Origin: Holophagales bacterium
GTDB lineage: Bacteria; Acidobacteriota; Holophagae; Holophagales; Holophagaceae
DNA: 21,288 nt
Direction of reading: 5' to 3'
Assembly (NCBI GenBank): GCA_031281385.1
Contig: JAITFL010000140.1
Span: forward strand, 1-21,288
In this document: in pieces, positions 8,145-15,021 of the stretch
Layout of the letters: each line of letters opens with the position of its first letter
How positions within the stretch are numbered: the stretch's first letter is position 1
Notes under the pieces: generated by a model
The model's input: only the letters and a program-made list of their open reading frames with translations
Database searches by the model: none
Told to the model about the DNA's origin: nothing
Translations under genes and position numbers: made by a program

Positions 8145-8879
8145 TCAAGGCTTCTTGCTTAAATATTTACGTTCGATCAGGTCTATGGATTTTTTCGTTG
8201 GATACAGTTTGTCCTCATAGATTTGTTTATAAATTCGCGGTATTTTTTTCAGGCGGAAATTCATGTCGTCAACATCAAACGCAGTAAAGTCGAAATTCTT
8301 TATGCCTACCCATTCGCAGAAATGTTTGTAATCGGCCCCTTTCTTCTTTTTGAACGCTTTTGCCAATTCAGCCAAACCCCAAGTGCCGCCCACATCCTCA
8401 ACTATGCCGAAGCCAGCGCCATCAAGCACTCGAGGTAGTTCAGTGTCATCGGGCAAGTCTTTGTCCAAAAGTATTTTTTCAAGCCTCATCAGTACCCACC
8501 AATCATCGCCGAAATCATAATTGAGTTGCAGTTCATCACCCTCTTTTTCTACGGCGGCGTGAAGTCTAGCTTTTGTAGCATCTTCGCTATGCACTCCTAG
8601 ATCGGGGAACATATCTTGGCCCTTACTGGGAATCTCATAGCGTATGGAGATGTCGTGGAGGTTGGGAATGTCTTTGAGTTTTGGATTGTTTCTGAGAATA
8701 TTTTTACTTCTATCAACTTCGATTGCCATCAGGTGACTGGCCCTCATTTCAAATAAAATTTGGACGATGTAGCCCAGCCGAGCAACGGTGACGTCGCTCT
8801 TCACTTGGAAGCGCCGCCATATCACTGGCTCAAAGTCATAGAGCTCGGCGTAGATTTGGTATATTTTGTTGTTGGCCAT
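8145..8879 (-). CDS. Plasmid pRiA4b ORF-3 family protein
   Basis: A 244-residue protein whose N-terminus (IYQIYAELYDFEPVIWRRF, about residues 5-23) is the hallmark of the pRiA4b ORF-3 / IS1096 TnpR-like family. Further family features are the DELQLNYDFGDDWWVLMRLE block near 113-132 and VLDGAGFGIVEDVGGTWG near 150-167. The molecular function of the family is not established. Members occur on plasmids, near transposons and in chromosomes, and no transposase or inverted repeat is seen here. A strong AAGGAGG (8888-8894) lies eight bases before the ATG at 8879. It is the last gene of a close minus-strand run (38 bp after thyX) and converges on the large helicase gene with 44 bp between stops. I see no clear terminator in that gap. 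Confidence 0.85.
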   Translation of the reverse strand: MANNKIYQIYAELYDFEPVIWRRFQVKSDVTVARLGYIVQILFEMRASHLMAIEVDRSKNILRNNPKLKDIPNLHDISIRYEIPSKGQDMFPDLGVHSEDATKARLHAAVEKEGDELQLNYDFGDDWWVLMRLEKILLDKDLPDDTELPRVLDGAGFGIVEDVGGTWGLAELAKAFKKKKGADYKHFCEWVGIKNFDFTAFDVDDMNFRLKKIPRIYKQIYEDKLYPTKKSIDLIERKYLSKKP

Positions 8880-8917
8880 AATTGCGACCTCCTTCTTAAT
8901 CTCTATTCTTGCACATT

Positions 8918-9607
8918 CTATTGGGCATTCTTGGCAACGGCCTGCATCAGTGCTTGCAGACTATTAGGGAAAATTGGCTCCGCCAAGTCGCGGATTGCCT
9001 TGGCGAATTGCCTTATTTCCCACTGGGCGTGTGAATCCAGCCGCAGGTGCAGAAAATGGGCCACGGCCTGCAGGCTGGCCGTCCAATATACTTCTGAATA
9101 GAGGGCCAAAGGCAGCACGCATCTGGCCTGCTCCCTGCACACGCCCAATTCGATGAGCGTTTTGTACTGGGCCACTGAGTTGCGGCAGGCCGAAGTATAA
9201 GCGTCCATCGCCGCACTCCTAGATTCTTCAGTTATCTCGCCTTCACTCCCCTGCTTGTTAACTTTGGCCTGCTGGCGGAACAGCTCTGGAACATAAAATT
9301 CGTCAGGTGAGAACTCAACGTAGCGACCGGAAATTTCGTTGAAGTCAGAAGCTATCCTGTGCTTCATCCACTGGCGGAATACGAATATCGGCGCCTTTAC
9401 GTGAAAAGTAAAATAGGCGTGACGAAACGGGGCCGTGTGTTCATGCGCCGCAAGGTATGTCACCAGTTCTGCGTCTTTATCATCGAATGTTTCCTTGCGC
9501 TTGCCAAACGAAACTCTGGCCGCGTTCACCACGGTCAGGTCGGTACCCATGTGGTCAACCAAGCGGACAAAGCCGCGATCCAGTACAGAAATTTCCGCAG
9601 ATGGCAT
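8918..9607 (-). CDS. thyX: Flavin-dependent thymidylate synthase ThyX
   Basis: A 229-residue enzyme that methylates dUMP to dTMP using methylene-tetrahydrofolate, FAD and NAD(P)H, so organisms relying on it need no ThyA-coupled regeneration of tetrahydrofolate. Family features are VVNAARVSFGK (26-36), HEHTAPFRH (55-63) and the signature region QWMKHRIASDFNEISGRY (79-96). The signature is normally RHRx7-8S; here the first Arg is Lys (K82), H83 and R84 are present, and eight residues precede S93. R158 and R162 (CREQARCVLP) lie in the conserved C-terminal motif. Length is normal for the family. It starts 21 bp after the M28 peptidase gene and so is probably co-transcribed, although the genes have no obvious shared pathway. 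Confidence 0.96.
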   Translation of the reverse strand: MPSAEISVLDRGFVRLVDHMGTDLTVVNAARVSFGKRKETFDDKDAELVTYLAAHEHTAPFRHAYFTFHVKAPIFVFRQWMKHRIASDFNEISGRYVEFSPDEFYVPELFRQQAKVNKQGSEGEITEESRSAAMDAYTSACRNSVAQYKTLIELGVCREQARCVLPLALYSEVYWTASLQAVAHFLHLRLDSHAQWEIRQFAKAIRDLAEPIFPNSLQALMQAVAKNAQ

Positions 9608-9628
9608 GAAGCCCCCAAACTATTTCAT

Positions 9629-10822
9629 CTATTTCAAGACCACATCGGCTTCCATGGCCACATCCCCTCGCAGCCACTTGATCTTCACTTTGTCGCCTCG
9701 GTTGGAGTTGTCCAAGGCGGCTCTGTAGTCTTTTGGCGTCTCTATCGTGTATTCGTTGATGTGTGTCAACACGTCCCCGGATTTCAGCCCAGCCGAAGAA
9801 GCCGCCCCATTGGGTCTGACGAACGCCACAGTGTTGCTTTCCTTAGATGCGATAAAAAAGATGCCCAAGTCGCCCACTGGCTGGAATTTTGGAACTTCTG
9901 CGCTGGTGGCATACTCCGTAACGAGAGAGATGGCAAACTTGGCGATAGTGGCAAGCCCACCAAAGTTGATTTTTTCGATGTTGTCCGTCGCCTTGTGATA
10001 GTCGGGGTGGATGCCCGTAAACAAAAAACAAGTGGGGATGCCTTTTGAAGCAAATGGCGCATGGTCGGACGCTTGGGCGAATACCGACGTGCCGCGGTCG
10101 GCCTCAATCGTAACGCCTTCTGGGGCCAGTTCTTTTGCCCTCTCAATGTCCTTGGCGCCCATCCCCATAGCGGTAAAGGTCAGGACAGCTTTTTCGTTGT
10201 CGAAGCGGCCTATCATGTCCATATTGACCATGAATCTAACTGATTTAATGTCAATCGTTGGGTTAGCCACCCAATGACCGCTACCCAATAGCCCCCATTC
10301 TTCGCCCGAAAAATGAATGAAAACAAGTGACCTAGCCGGGGGATTTTTGTGAAAGTGCCTCACCAACTCGATCAATGCCACGCTTCCGCTGCCATTGTCG
10401 TCGGCGCCATAGAATATGGTCGGCTTGGCTCCGCCCTGGCCTGGCCTAGTCCCCAAGTGGTCTAAGTGTGCGCCGATGACAATGTACTCATTGCATAGAT
10501 CTGGGTCGCTGCCCTTTATGACAACAATGACGTTGTTCAACTGGATCTCTGGCTCATTACTATTTTGGACTCTGGCCGATTGGAGCGTGAATGGCTGCTT
10601 TCGCGGATTCAGACCCATTTTTTTGTAAGTGTCGAGCAAATATTTTACGGCCTTTCCCAACCCTTCCTGCCCATTGCCCCTGCCGGCCATCTCTTGGCCC
10701 GCAAGCGCGGCGAGGTCTTTTTTTAGGCGCGCCGCAGAATCGTCTTGGGCAACGGCAACGATAGACAGCAGCACCGGCATTGACGAAAGCAGCATGGCCC
10801 TGCAAATGTGTCGGATGGTCAT
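9629..10822 (-). CDS. Exported M28-family metallopeptidase with C-terminal PDZ domain
   Basis: A 397-residue zinc aminopeptidase/carboxypeptidase-type enzyme. Residues 1-26 form a signal peptide ending VAVAQ, so it acts in the periplasm or outside the cell. The di-zinc site is complete: H119 and D121 (GAHLDH), D141 (GADDNGSG), E174/E175 (FSGEE, base and ligand), D202 (NMDMIG) and H276 (HPDYHKATD); SDHAPF at 252-257 is also typical. Residues about 315-395 are a PDZ domain (VRPNGAASSAGLKSGDVL), common in secreted M28 peptidases and thought to bind substrate tails or partners. The start has GGGGG four bases upstream, a weak site. It follows the deaminase gene after 40 bp, with thyX 21 bp downstream. 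The exact peptide specificity is unknown. Confidence 0.93.
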   Translation of the reverse strand: MTIRHICRAMLLSSMPVLLSIVAVAQDDSAARLKKDLAALAGQEMAGRGNGQEGLGKAVKYLLDTYKKMGLNPRKQPFTLQSARVQNSNEPEIQLNNVIVVIKGSDPDLCNEYIVIGAHLDHLGTRPGQGGAKPTIFYGADDNGSGSVALIELVRHFHKNPPARSLVFIHFSGEEWGLLGSGHWVANPTIDIKSVRFMVNMDMIGRFDNEKAVLTFTAMGMGAKDIERAKELAPEGVTIEADRGTSVFAQASDHAPFASKGIPTCFLFTGIHPDYHKATDNIEKINFGGLATIAKFAISLVTEYATSAEVPKFQPVGDLGIFFIASKESNTVAFVRPNGAASSAGLKSGDVLTHINEYTIETPKDYRAALDNSNRGDKVKIKWLRGDVAMEADVVLK

Positions 10823-10862
10823 TTTTCCCCCAAAACTATCATTGATTTGAAATTGTCTTGCG

Positions 10863-11906
10863 TCAAACTGTCAGCGTCACTTTGTTCAGGTGGGGCGGGT
10901 CGTCTGGGTCCAGCCCCCTTGCGCGTGCAATTTGCTCCACTGCTAAGTGGAATGTCTGGATCATCACCAGTGGATCAAGCCAATGATTTTCTGCGTCTCC
11001 CGGGGCATCCAAAAGGATGTCGGCCCCATCGTTTTCTCCGCCTGTTCCCTTTGTAGCTATAAGGAACACGCTGGAACCCAGACCCCGCATCTCATTTACC
11101 GTATCCAGTATCCCTTGGCGGGCTGGACCCCTCGGCGCAAACACCAGCATTGGGTAGCCCTTTCCCACCAGCGCCTTAGGCCCGTGCTTGACTTCTGCCG
11201 ATGAAAACGCATCGGCTTGCAAAGAGCAGGCTTCTTTTAGCTTGAGCGATGCCTCTAGGGCAATTGACCAAGTTGGCCCCCTGCCAAGTATCATTGCTCG
11301 GCTTTTGTCCACAAATGATTCCACGATTGGCCCAAAATTAACCTTTTGTGCCTGATTCAGTGCGTCCGGCAGGGCCTTTAGCCCATCCAGCATGGCCATG
11401 TCACCCTTCCAATGGGCCACCAGCCTAGCCATGGCCGCTAGGCTTGCAATATAAGTCTTTGTTGCTGCAACGCTCAGCTCAGGGCCGGCATGGAGCGGGA
11501 AAAATGTGTCGGCCAGCTTTGCCATTGGGCTGTCTTCCGCATTCACGAAAGCCACTGTCTTGGCCCCTGCCCTTCCGCAGGCTTCCAGTGCTTCAACGAT
11601 GTCGGGACTCTTGCCCGACTGTGACAGGCCAACTGCAAGCGAATTGTGCATCTGCAGGGGGGCCTTGTACAAGGTGACCAAGGAAGGCGGCAATGACATT
11701 GTAGGGACGCCCAAAAGCGCGGCAATGATGTATGCCCCATAGTTGCAGGCATGGTCTGAAGACCCGCGGGCTATTGTGGCGACAAAGGCAGGGGTTTTGG
11801 CCCTAAGTTGCTCGCCCAAGCTACTATATAGCTTTTCGTCCTGGGACAGAAGCCTAGCAATCGCCTCTGGGCTGGATGAGGATTCTTGAAACATTTTTGA
11901 GGCCAT
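10863..11906 (-). CDS. nagB-II: Two-SIS-domain amino-sugar phosphate deaminase/isomerase (NagB-II type)
   Basis: A 347-residue cytoplasmic protein with two SIS sugar-isomerase domains (about 25-170 and 190-330) and no glutaminase domain, so it is not GlmS. Visible motifs are ARGSSDHA (46-53), LSQSGKSPDI (94-103), AATK (147-150), LGRGP (207-211), LKLKEACSLQADAFSSAEV (221-239) and the tail GLDPDDPPHLNKVT. These match the NagB-II proteins known from Shewanella, which convert glucosamine-6-phosphate to fructose-6-phosphate and ammonia. AgaS-type galactosamine-6-phosphate deaminase or a fructoselysine/glucoselysine-type deglycase are alternatives within the same fold. GGAG lies eight bases before the ATG at 11906. 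It is divergent from the epimerase-kinase operon across 99 bp, which supports shared control and an amino-sugar role. Confidence 0.85.
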   Translation of the reverse strand: MASKMFQESSSSPEAIARLLSQDEKLYSSLGEQLRAKTPAFVATIARGSSDHACNYGAYIIAALLGVPTMSLPPSLVTLYKAPLQMHNSLAVGLSQSGKSPDIVEALEACGRAGAKTVAFVNAEDSPMAKLADTFFPLHAGPELSVAATKTYIASLAAMARLVAHWKGDMAMLDGLKALPDALNQAQKVNFGPIVESFVDKSRAMILGRGPTWSIALEASLKLKEACSLQADAFSSAEVKHGPKALVGKGYPMLVFAPRGPARQGILDTVNEMRGLGSSVFLIATKGTGGENDGADILLDAPGDAENHWLDPLVMIQTFHLAVEQIARARGLDPDDPPHLNKVTLTV

Positions 11907-12005
11907 GGCGGCTACTCCTTGACAATACTCTTTGATAATATTCCAGTATTTTTGAATTGTTTACAATGGTGGTTGATTCTAGGTAAATTTACAGTAGGAG
12001 TTTGT
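11907..12005. promoter_or_regulatory. Divergent control region with two candidate operators
   Basis: This AT-rich 99-bp gap separates the deaminase from the sugar-salvage operon. It holds ATTGT-TT-ACAAT (11956-11967, inverted repeat) and GTAAATTTAC (11983-11992, perfect palindrome), centred about 26 bp apart and both containing a TTTAC core. On the minus strand TTGTAA (complement of 11961-11966) and, 18 bp on, TGG-AATATT form a weak extended promoter. On the plus strand TTTACA (11960-11965) and TAAATT (11984-11989) form a weak pair, so a repressor bound at these sites would cover the candidate promoters. The regulator is not in the window. Confidence 0.45.
11996..12000 (+). promoter_or_regulatory. 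Ribosome binding site that fixes the epimerase start
   Basis: AGGAG five bases upstream of the ATG at 12006 selects that start, whose product begins directly with the beta-strand MRILVTGGAGFIG. The open frame extends upstream to 11919, but the extra 29 residues would be translated from the divergent control region and resemble no epimerase N-terminus. Confidence 0.7.
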
Positions 12006-12935
12006 ATGAGGATTCTTGTTACCGGCGGCGCAGGTTTCATTGGAAGCCATTTTGTTGACCGCTTCATTTCAGAGGGACACCAAGTTTGGGCGCTGGACAA
12101 CCTGCGCAGCGGCTCCAAGACCAACGTCAACCCAGCGGCAGAGTTTCTGTTTTTGGATCTCAAAGACGAGGCATTGGAAGCCCACGTGGCAAAGATTTGT
12201 CCGCAGGCCATCTTTCACCTTGCGGCCCAAATAGATGTCCGCATCAGCTGCGCCGACCCTATCTTTGACGCGTCAGAAAACATCATCGCGACCCTAAGGT
12301 TAATAGAGGCTGGCCTAAAAAATGGGCTGGAGTACTTTGGCTTCGCGTCCAGCGGCGGGGCCATTTATGGCGAGGCCAGCGGCCCTCAGGCGGAATCCCA
12401 CTTGGAAACGCCGATGAACCCGTACGGAGTTGCCAAATTGGCGATTGACAAGTACCTTTATTCCTATTTTGTTCAAAAGGGCCTAAAAAGCGCCTCTCTG
12501 CGCTTCTCCAACGTCTATGGCCCTCGGCAGGGCGCAAAGGGCGAAGCGGGCGTCGTAGCGGTGTTCGCCAAGCTACTGCGTGACGGGAAGCCACCGCGCA
12601 TCAATGGTGACGGCTTACAGACAAGGGACTTTGTATATGCTCCCGACCTAGCGGAAGCCGCAAACATAGTGTTGGCAAAAGGGGCCACTGGCATTTTCAA
12701 TTTAGGCACTGGCATCGAAACAACAGTGTTGGATCTCGCCAAGTGCCTATGCAAAGAAGCGGGGATGGACACGTCAAACATTCAGCATGGGCCTGGAATC
12801 GCGGGGGAGCAAAGGCGCAGCGTACTGAACCCTTCAAAAGCCGCTAGGGAATTGAATTGGACTCCCCGCACTAACCTAATGGACGGCATCAAATCAACCT
12901 ATGCCTGGTTTGCAACAAACAGGCTTGCAGAGTGA
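12006..12935 (+). CDS. galE: UDP-sugar 4-epimerase (extended SDR, GalE-like)
   Basis: A 309-residue NAD-dependent extended short-chain dehydrogenase/reductase. The Rossmann signature GGAGFIG is at 7-13, the acidic end of the second strand at D31, the catalytic Ser in the ASSGG region (114-118), and YxxxK as Y140/K144. Conserved substrate-domain blocks include RFSNVYGPRQ (166-175), RDFVYAPDLA (207-216) and FNLGTG (231-236). Members interconvert UDP-glucose/UDP-galactose and/or UDP-GlcNAc/UDP-GalNAc. Next to a NahK-like kinase and a nucleotidyltransferase, the UDP-GalNAc to UDP-GlcNAc direction is a reasonable inference, but other NDP-sugars cannot be excluded. It is the first gene of a four-gene operon; the next ATG is eight bases after its stop, with a GTG alternative overlapping the stop. 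Confidence 0.85.
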   Translation: MRILVTGGAGFIGSHFVDRFISEGHQVWALDNLRSGSKTNVNPAAEFLFLDLKDEALEAHVAKICPQAIFHLAAQIDVRISCADPIFDASENIIATLRLIEAGLKNGLEYFGFASSGGAIYGEASGPQAESHLETPMNPYGVAKLAIDKYLYSYFVQKGLKSASLRFSNVYGPRQGAKGEAGVVAVFAKLLRDGKPPRINGDGLQTRDFVYAPDLAEAANIVLAKGATGIFNLGTGIETTVLDLAKCLCKEAGMDTSNIQHGPGIAGEQRRSVLNPSKAARELNWTPRTNLMDGIKSTYAWFATNRLAE

Positions 12936-12943
12936 GAGAGACG

Positions 12944-13864
12944 ATGAAACCAGAATTATTGGTAATGGCAGCAGGCATGGGCAGCCGCTTTGGCGGTCTG
13001 AAGCAACTGGAGCCGATTGGCCCCAGCGGCGAAAAAATAATGGACTACGGCATCTACGATGCCAAGAGGGCCGGCGTTGAGAGGGTCGTATTCGTCATAA
13101 GGAAAGATTTTGAAAAAGAGTTTCACGAACAAGTCGGCGCTCATTACGCCAAATGGGTGGACGTTGACTACGCGTTCCAAGAGCTAGACAGCTTGCCCAA
13201 AGGGTTCTCAGTCCCAGAAGGGCGAACAAAGCCTTGGGGCACGGTCCATGCCATTTTGGCTGCCAAAAAATCGGTCGCGCAACCATTCATCGCCATGAAC
13301 GCAGACGACTTTTATGGACGCCGCGCCTTTGAGGCACTAGTCGGTTGGCTTTCCTCGCCACCCAAGCCTACTGCAGGGCCAGCCGAACAGTACGCCATGG
13401 TCGCATTCCAGTTGGCCAAGACACTATCTGCCAATGGCACTGTGGCTAGGGGAGTTTGCCAGGTGTCAGAGCAAAACCTTTTGATGACAGTCGTGGAACA
13501 CATAGCACTGGAAGCCTTCGAGGGCGGAGTGCGCGATGCCAACGCCGATGGAGCCGCGATGACTTTCACAGGCATGGAGCCAGTATCCATGAATTTTTGG
13601 GGCTTTCAGCCAACCCTATTTGAACACTTGGAAGAACTTTTCTTGGAATTTATGAAAGAGCATGGGCGCGAGCTAAAATCGGAGTTCTACATCCCGCTGG
13701 CGGTTGACATCATGATACGCGCAGGCAGGGCATCCGTCACAGTCCTCAACACGCCCGATTCATGGTTTGGCGTCACCTACCGAGAGGACAAAGAACATGT
13801 TGTATCACGTGTCCAGAAATTAGTTGACGCCGGGGAGTATCCCCAATCCCTTTGGAGCAAGTGA
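12944..13864 (+). CDS. Sugar-1-phosphate nucleotidyltransferase
   Basis: A 306-residue cytoplasmic nucleotidyltransferase with a GT-A-like Rossmann fold. The nucleotide-binding loop AAGMGSRFGGLKQ is at 9-21, and the metal-binding pair lies in NADDFYG (119-125). KPWGTVHAIL (97-106) matches the substrate loop of sugar nucleotidyltransferases. It is predicted to transfer UMP (or another NMP) to the sugar-1-phosphate made by the adjoining kinase. This subfamily is distinct from MurU or GalU by its N-terminal signature. I chose the ATG at 12944, with a purine-rich GAGAG just upstream; a GTG at 12932, inside the epimerase stop, would add four residues. The kinase gene begins two bases after its stop, which indicates translational coupling. 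Nucleotide and sugar specificity are inferred from neighbours. Confidence 0.88.
   Translation: MKPELLVMAAGMGSRFGGLKQLEPIGPSGEKIMDYGIYDAKRAGVERVVFVIRKDFEKEFHEQVGAHYAKWVDVDYAFQELDSLPKGFSVPEGRTKPWGTVHAILAAKKSVAQPFIAMNADDFYGRRAFEALVGWLSSPPKPTAGPAEQYAMVAFQLAKTLSANGTVARGVCQVSEQNLLMTVVEHIALEAFEGGVRDANADGAAMTFTGMEPVSMNFWGFQPTLFEHLEELFLEFMKEHGRELKSEFYIPLAVDIMIRAGRASVTVLNTPDSWFGVTYREDKEHVVSRVQKLVDAGEYPQSLWSK
13854..13857 (+). promoter_or_regulatory. Ribosome binding site for the kinase gene inside the upstream gene
   Basis: GGAG within the last codons of the nucleotidyltransferase gene lies nine bases before the ATG at 13867. It favours that start over an in-frame TTG at 13852 that would add five residues, and indicates tight coupling of the two genes. 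Confidence 0.55.
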
Positions 13865-13866
13865 TT

Positions 13867-14985
13867 ATGACTGCGACAACCATGCTTACTGCTGCAGTGC
13901 AATCCACAATGAAAAAATTTGATATTCTGGGCGATTTTGTCAGTGCCGAACCCTACGGAAACGGCCACATAAATGACACCTACGCCATTATATTTGACCA
14001 AGGGGGCACAAAGGTTCGATACATAGCCCAGCGAATCAACGACAACATTTTTAGAGAACCCACTAAGGTGATGGAAAACATTGTCCATGTAACCAAGCAC
14101 ATACGTGAAAAGGCCGAAAGGAAAGGCGTTGAAGATACAAGCAGGCGCGTGTTGACCTTGGTTCAGACGCATAACGGAGAAGACTTTGCCTTTGACCAAG
14201 ACGGCCACGTGTGGCGATGTTACATATTCGTTGAAGGCGCAAAGAGCTGGGACATACTTGAAACGCCGCAACAGGCTTATGAAGCCGCCAAGGCTTTCGG
14301 CACCTTCCAGCACGACCTCATGGACTACGATGGGCCAAGGCTGTTTGAAACTATCCCATTGTTTCATCACACCAAGAGCCGCTTCTCTGTTTTGCAAAGA
14401 GCCATTGAGGATGACAAAAAAAATCGCGCCGCTGGTGTAAAAAAAGAAATCGAGTTTGCGATGTCGCACGAAATACTTGCGAACAGCCTATTGTCGCTCC
14501 AGCAAAAGGGCGAGATACCCGAGCGCATCACCCACAACGACACCAAGCTGAACAACGTGCTGCTGGACGATGCAACCGGCGAAGGAATATGCGTGCTGGA
14601 CTTGGATACGGTCATGCCGGGCCTTAGCCTGTACGACTTTGGGGACATGGTTCGCACAGCCACCAACCCAGTGGCCGAAGACGAATTGGATATATCCAAA
14701 GTAAAAGTTCAGGCCCCAATGTTCGAGGCCATCGCAAAAGGGTACATCGAAGGCACCGCAGGAGCGCTCCTTCCCATTGAAAAAGAAAACATGGTGACAT
14801 CTGGCAAACTGCTGACCTTTGAATGTGGCATACGCTTTTTGACTGACTATTTGCAAGGCGATGTCTATTTCAAGACAAAGAGGGAGTCGCACAACCTAGA
14901 CAGGTGCCGTACACAGTTCGCACTGGTGACGTCCCTAGAAGAGCATGAGGAAAAACTGACAAATTTTGTAAACAAGTTGTCCTGA
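13867..14985 (+). CDS. nahK: N-acetylhexosamine 1-kinase-like phosphotransferase
   Basis: A 372-residue kinase of the aminoglycoside-phosphotransferase/choline-kinase fold. The catalytic loop HNDTKLNN (223-230; D225 base, N230) and metal motif VLDLDTVMPG (243-252; D245) are as in NahK of bifidobacteria, which phosphorylates GlcNAc or GalNAc at C1. YDFGDMVRTATN (256-267) is also diagnostic and differs from AmgK-type cell-wall kinases. The N-terminal GNGHINDTY (31-39) is the ATP-binding loop. Homologues have also been annotated as mucin-desulfatase-like. Its place between a nucleotidyltransferase, an epimerase and a sugar symporter supports formation of HexNAc-1-phosphate for UDP-sugar entry. 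Fucose or galactose as substrate is possible but less likely. It ends 36 bp before the symporter start. Confidence 0.87.
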   Translation: MTATTMLTAAVQSTMKKFDILGDFVSAEPYGNGHINDTYAIIFDQGGTKVRYIAQRINDNIFREPTKVMENIVHVTKHIREKAERKGVEDTSRRVLTLVQTHNGEDFAFDQDGHVWRCYIFVEGAKSWDILETPQQAYEAAKAFGTFQHDLMDYDGPRLFETIPLFHHTKSRFSVLQRAIEDDKKNRAAGVKKEIEFAMSHEILANSLLSLQQKGEIPERITHNDTKLNNVLLDDATGEGICVLDLDTVMPGLSLYDFGDMVRTATNPVAEDELDISKVKVQAPMFEAIAKGYIEGTAGALLPIEKENMVTSGKLLTFECGIRFLTDYLQGDVYFKTKRESHNLDRCRTQFALVTSLEEHEEKLTNFVNKLS

Positions 14986-15008
14986 TAAAATTGTTTTTTG
15001 GCATGCAC

Positions 15009-15014
15009 AAGGAG
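15009..15014 (+). promoter_or_regulatory. Ribosome binding site that fixes the symporter start
   Basis: AAGGAG seven bases before the ATG at 15022 selects this start over the in-frame TTG at 14998, which lacks a site and would add eight residues of unlikely sequence. Confidence 0.65.
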
Positions 15015-15021
15015 CGACGCC

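Noticed and set aside
8145..8879. Transposon or integrated plasmid marked by the pRiA4b ORF-3 gene
   Set aside because: No transposase, integrase, terminal inverted repeats or target duplications are seen nearby; the family also occurs as ordinary chromosomal genes.
9359..10048. 229-residue plus-strand frame opposite thyX and the M28 peptidase
   Set aside because: It is antisense to conserved catalytic motifs of two real genes and spans the gap between them.
10863..11906. GlmS (glutamine:fructose-6-phosphate aminotransferase)
   Set aside because: Only the two SIS domains are present; the N-terminal Cys glutaminase domain is absent and the length fits NagB-II.
13777..14469. 230-residue minus-strand frame opposite the nucleotidyltransferase and kinase
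   Set aside because: Antisense to two well-supported genes, with no binding site and no recognisable domain.
12944..14985. AmgK-MurU cell-wall recycling pair
   Set aside because: The general layout (kinase plus nucleotidyltransferase) is similar, but the kinase motifs HNDTKLNN and LDLDTVMPG are NahK-type and the transferase N-terminus differs from MurU.
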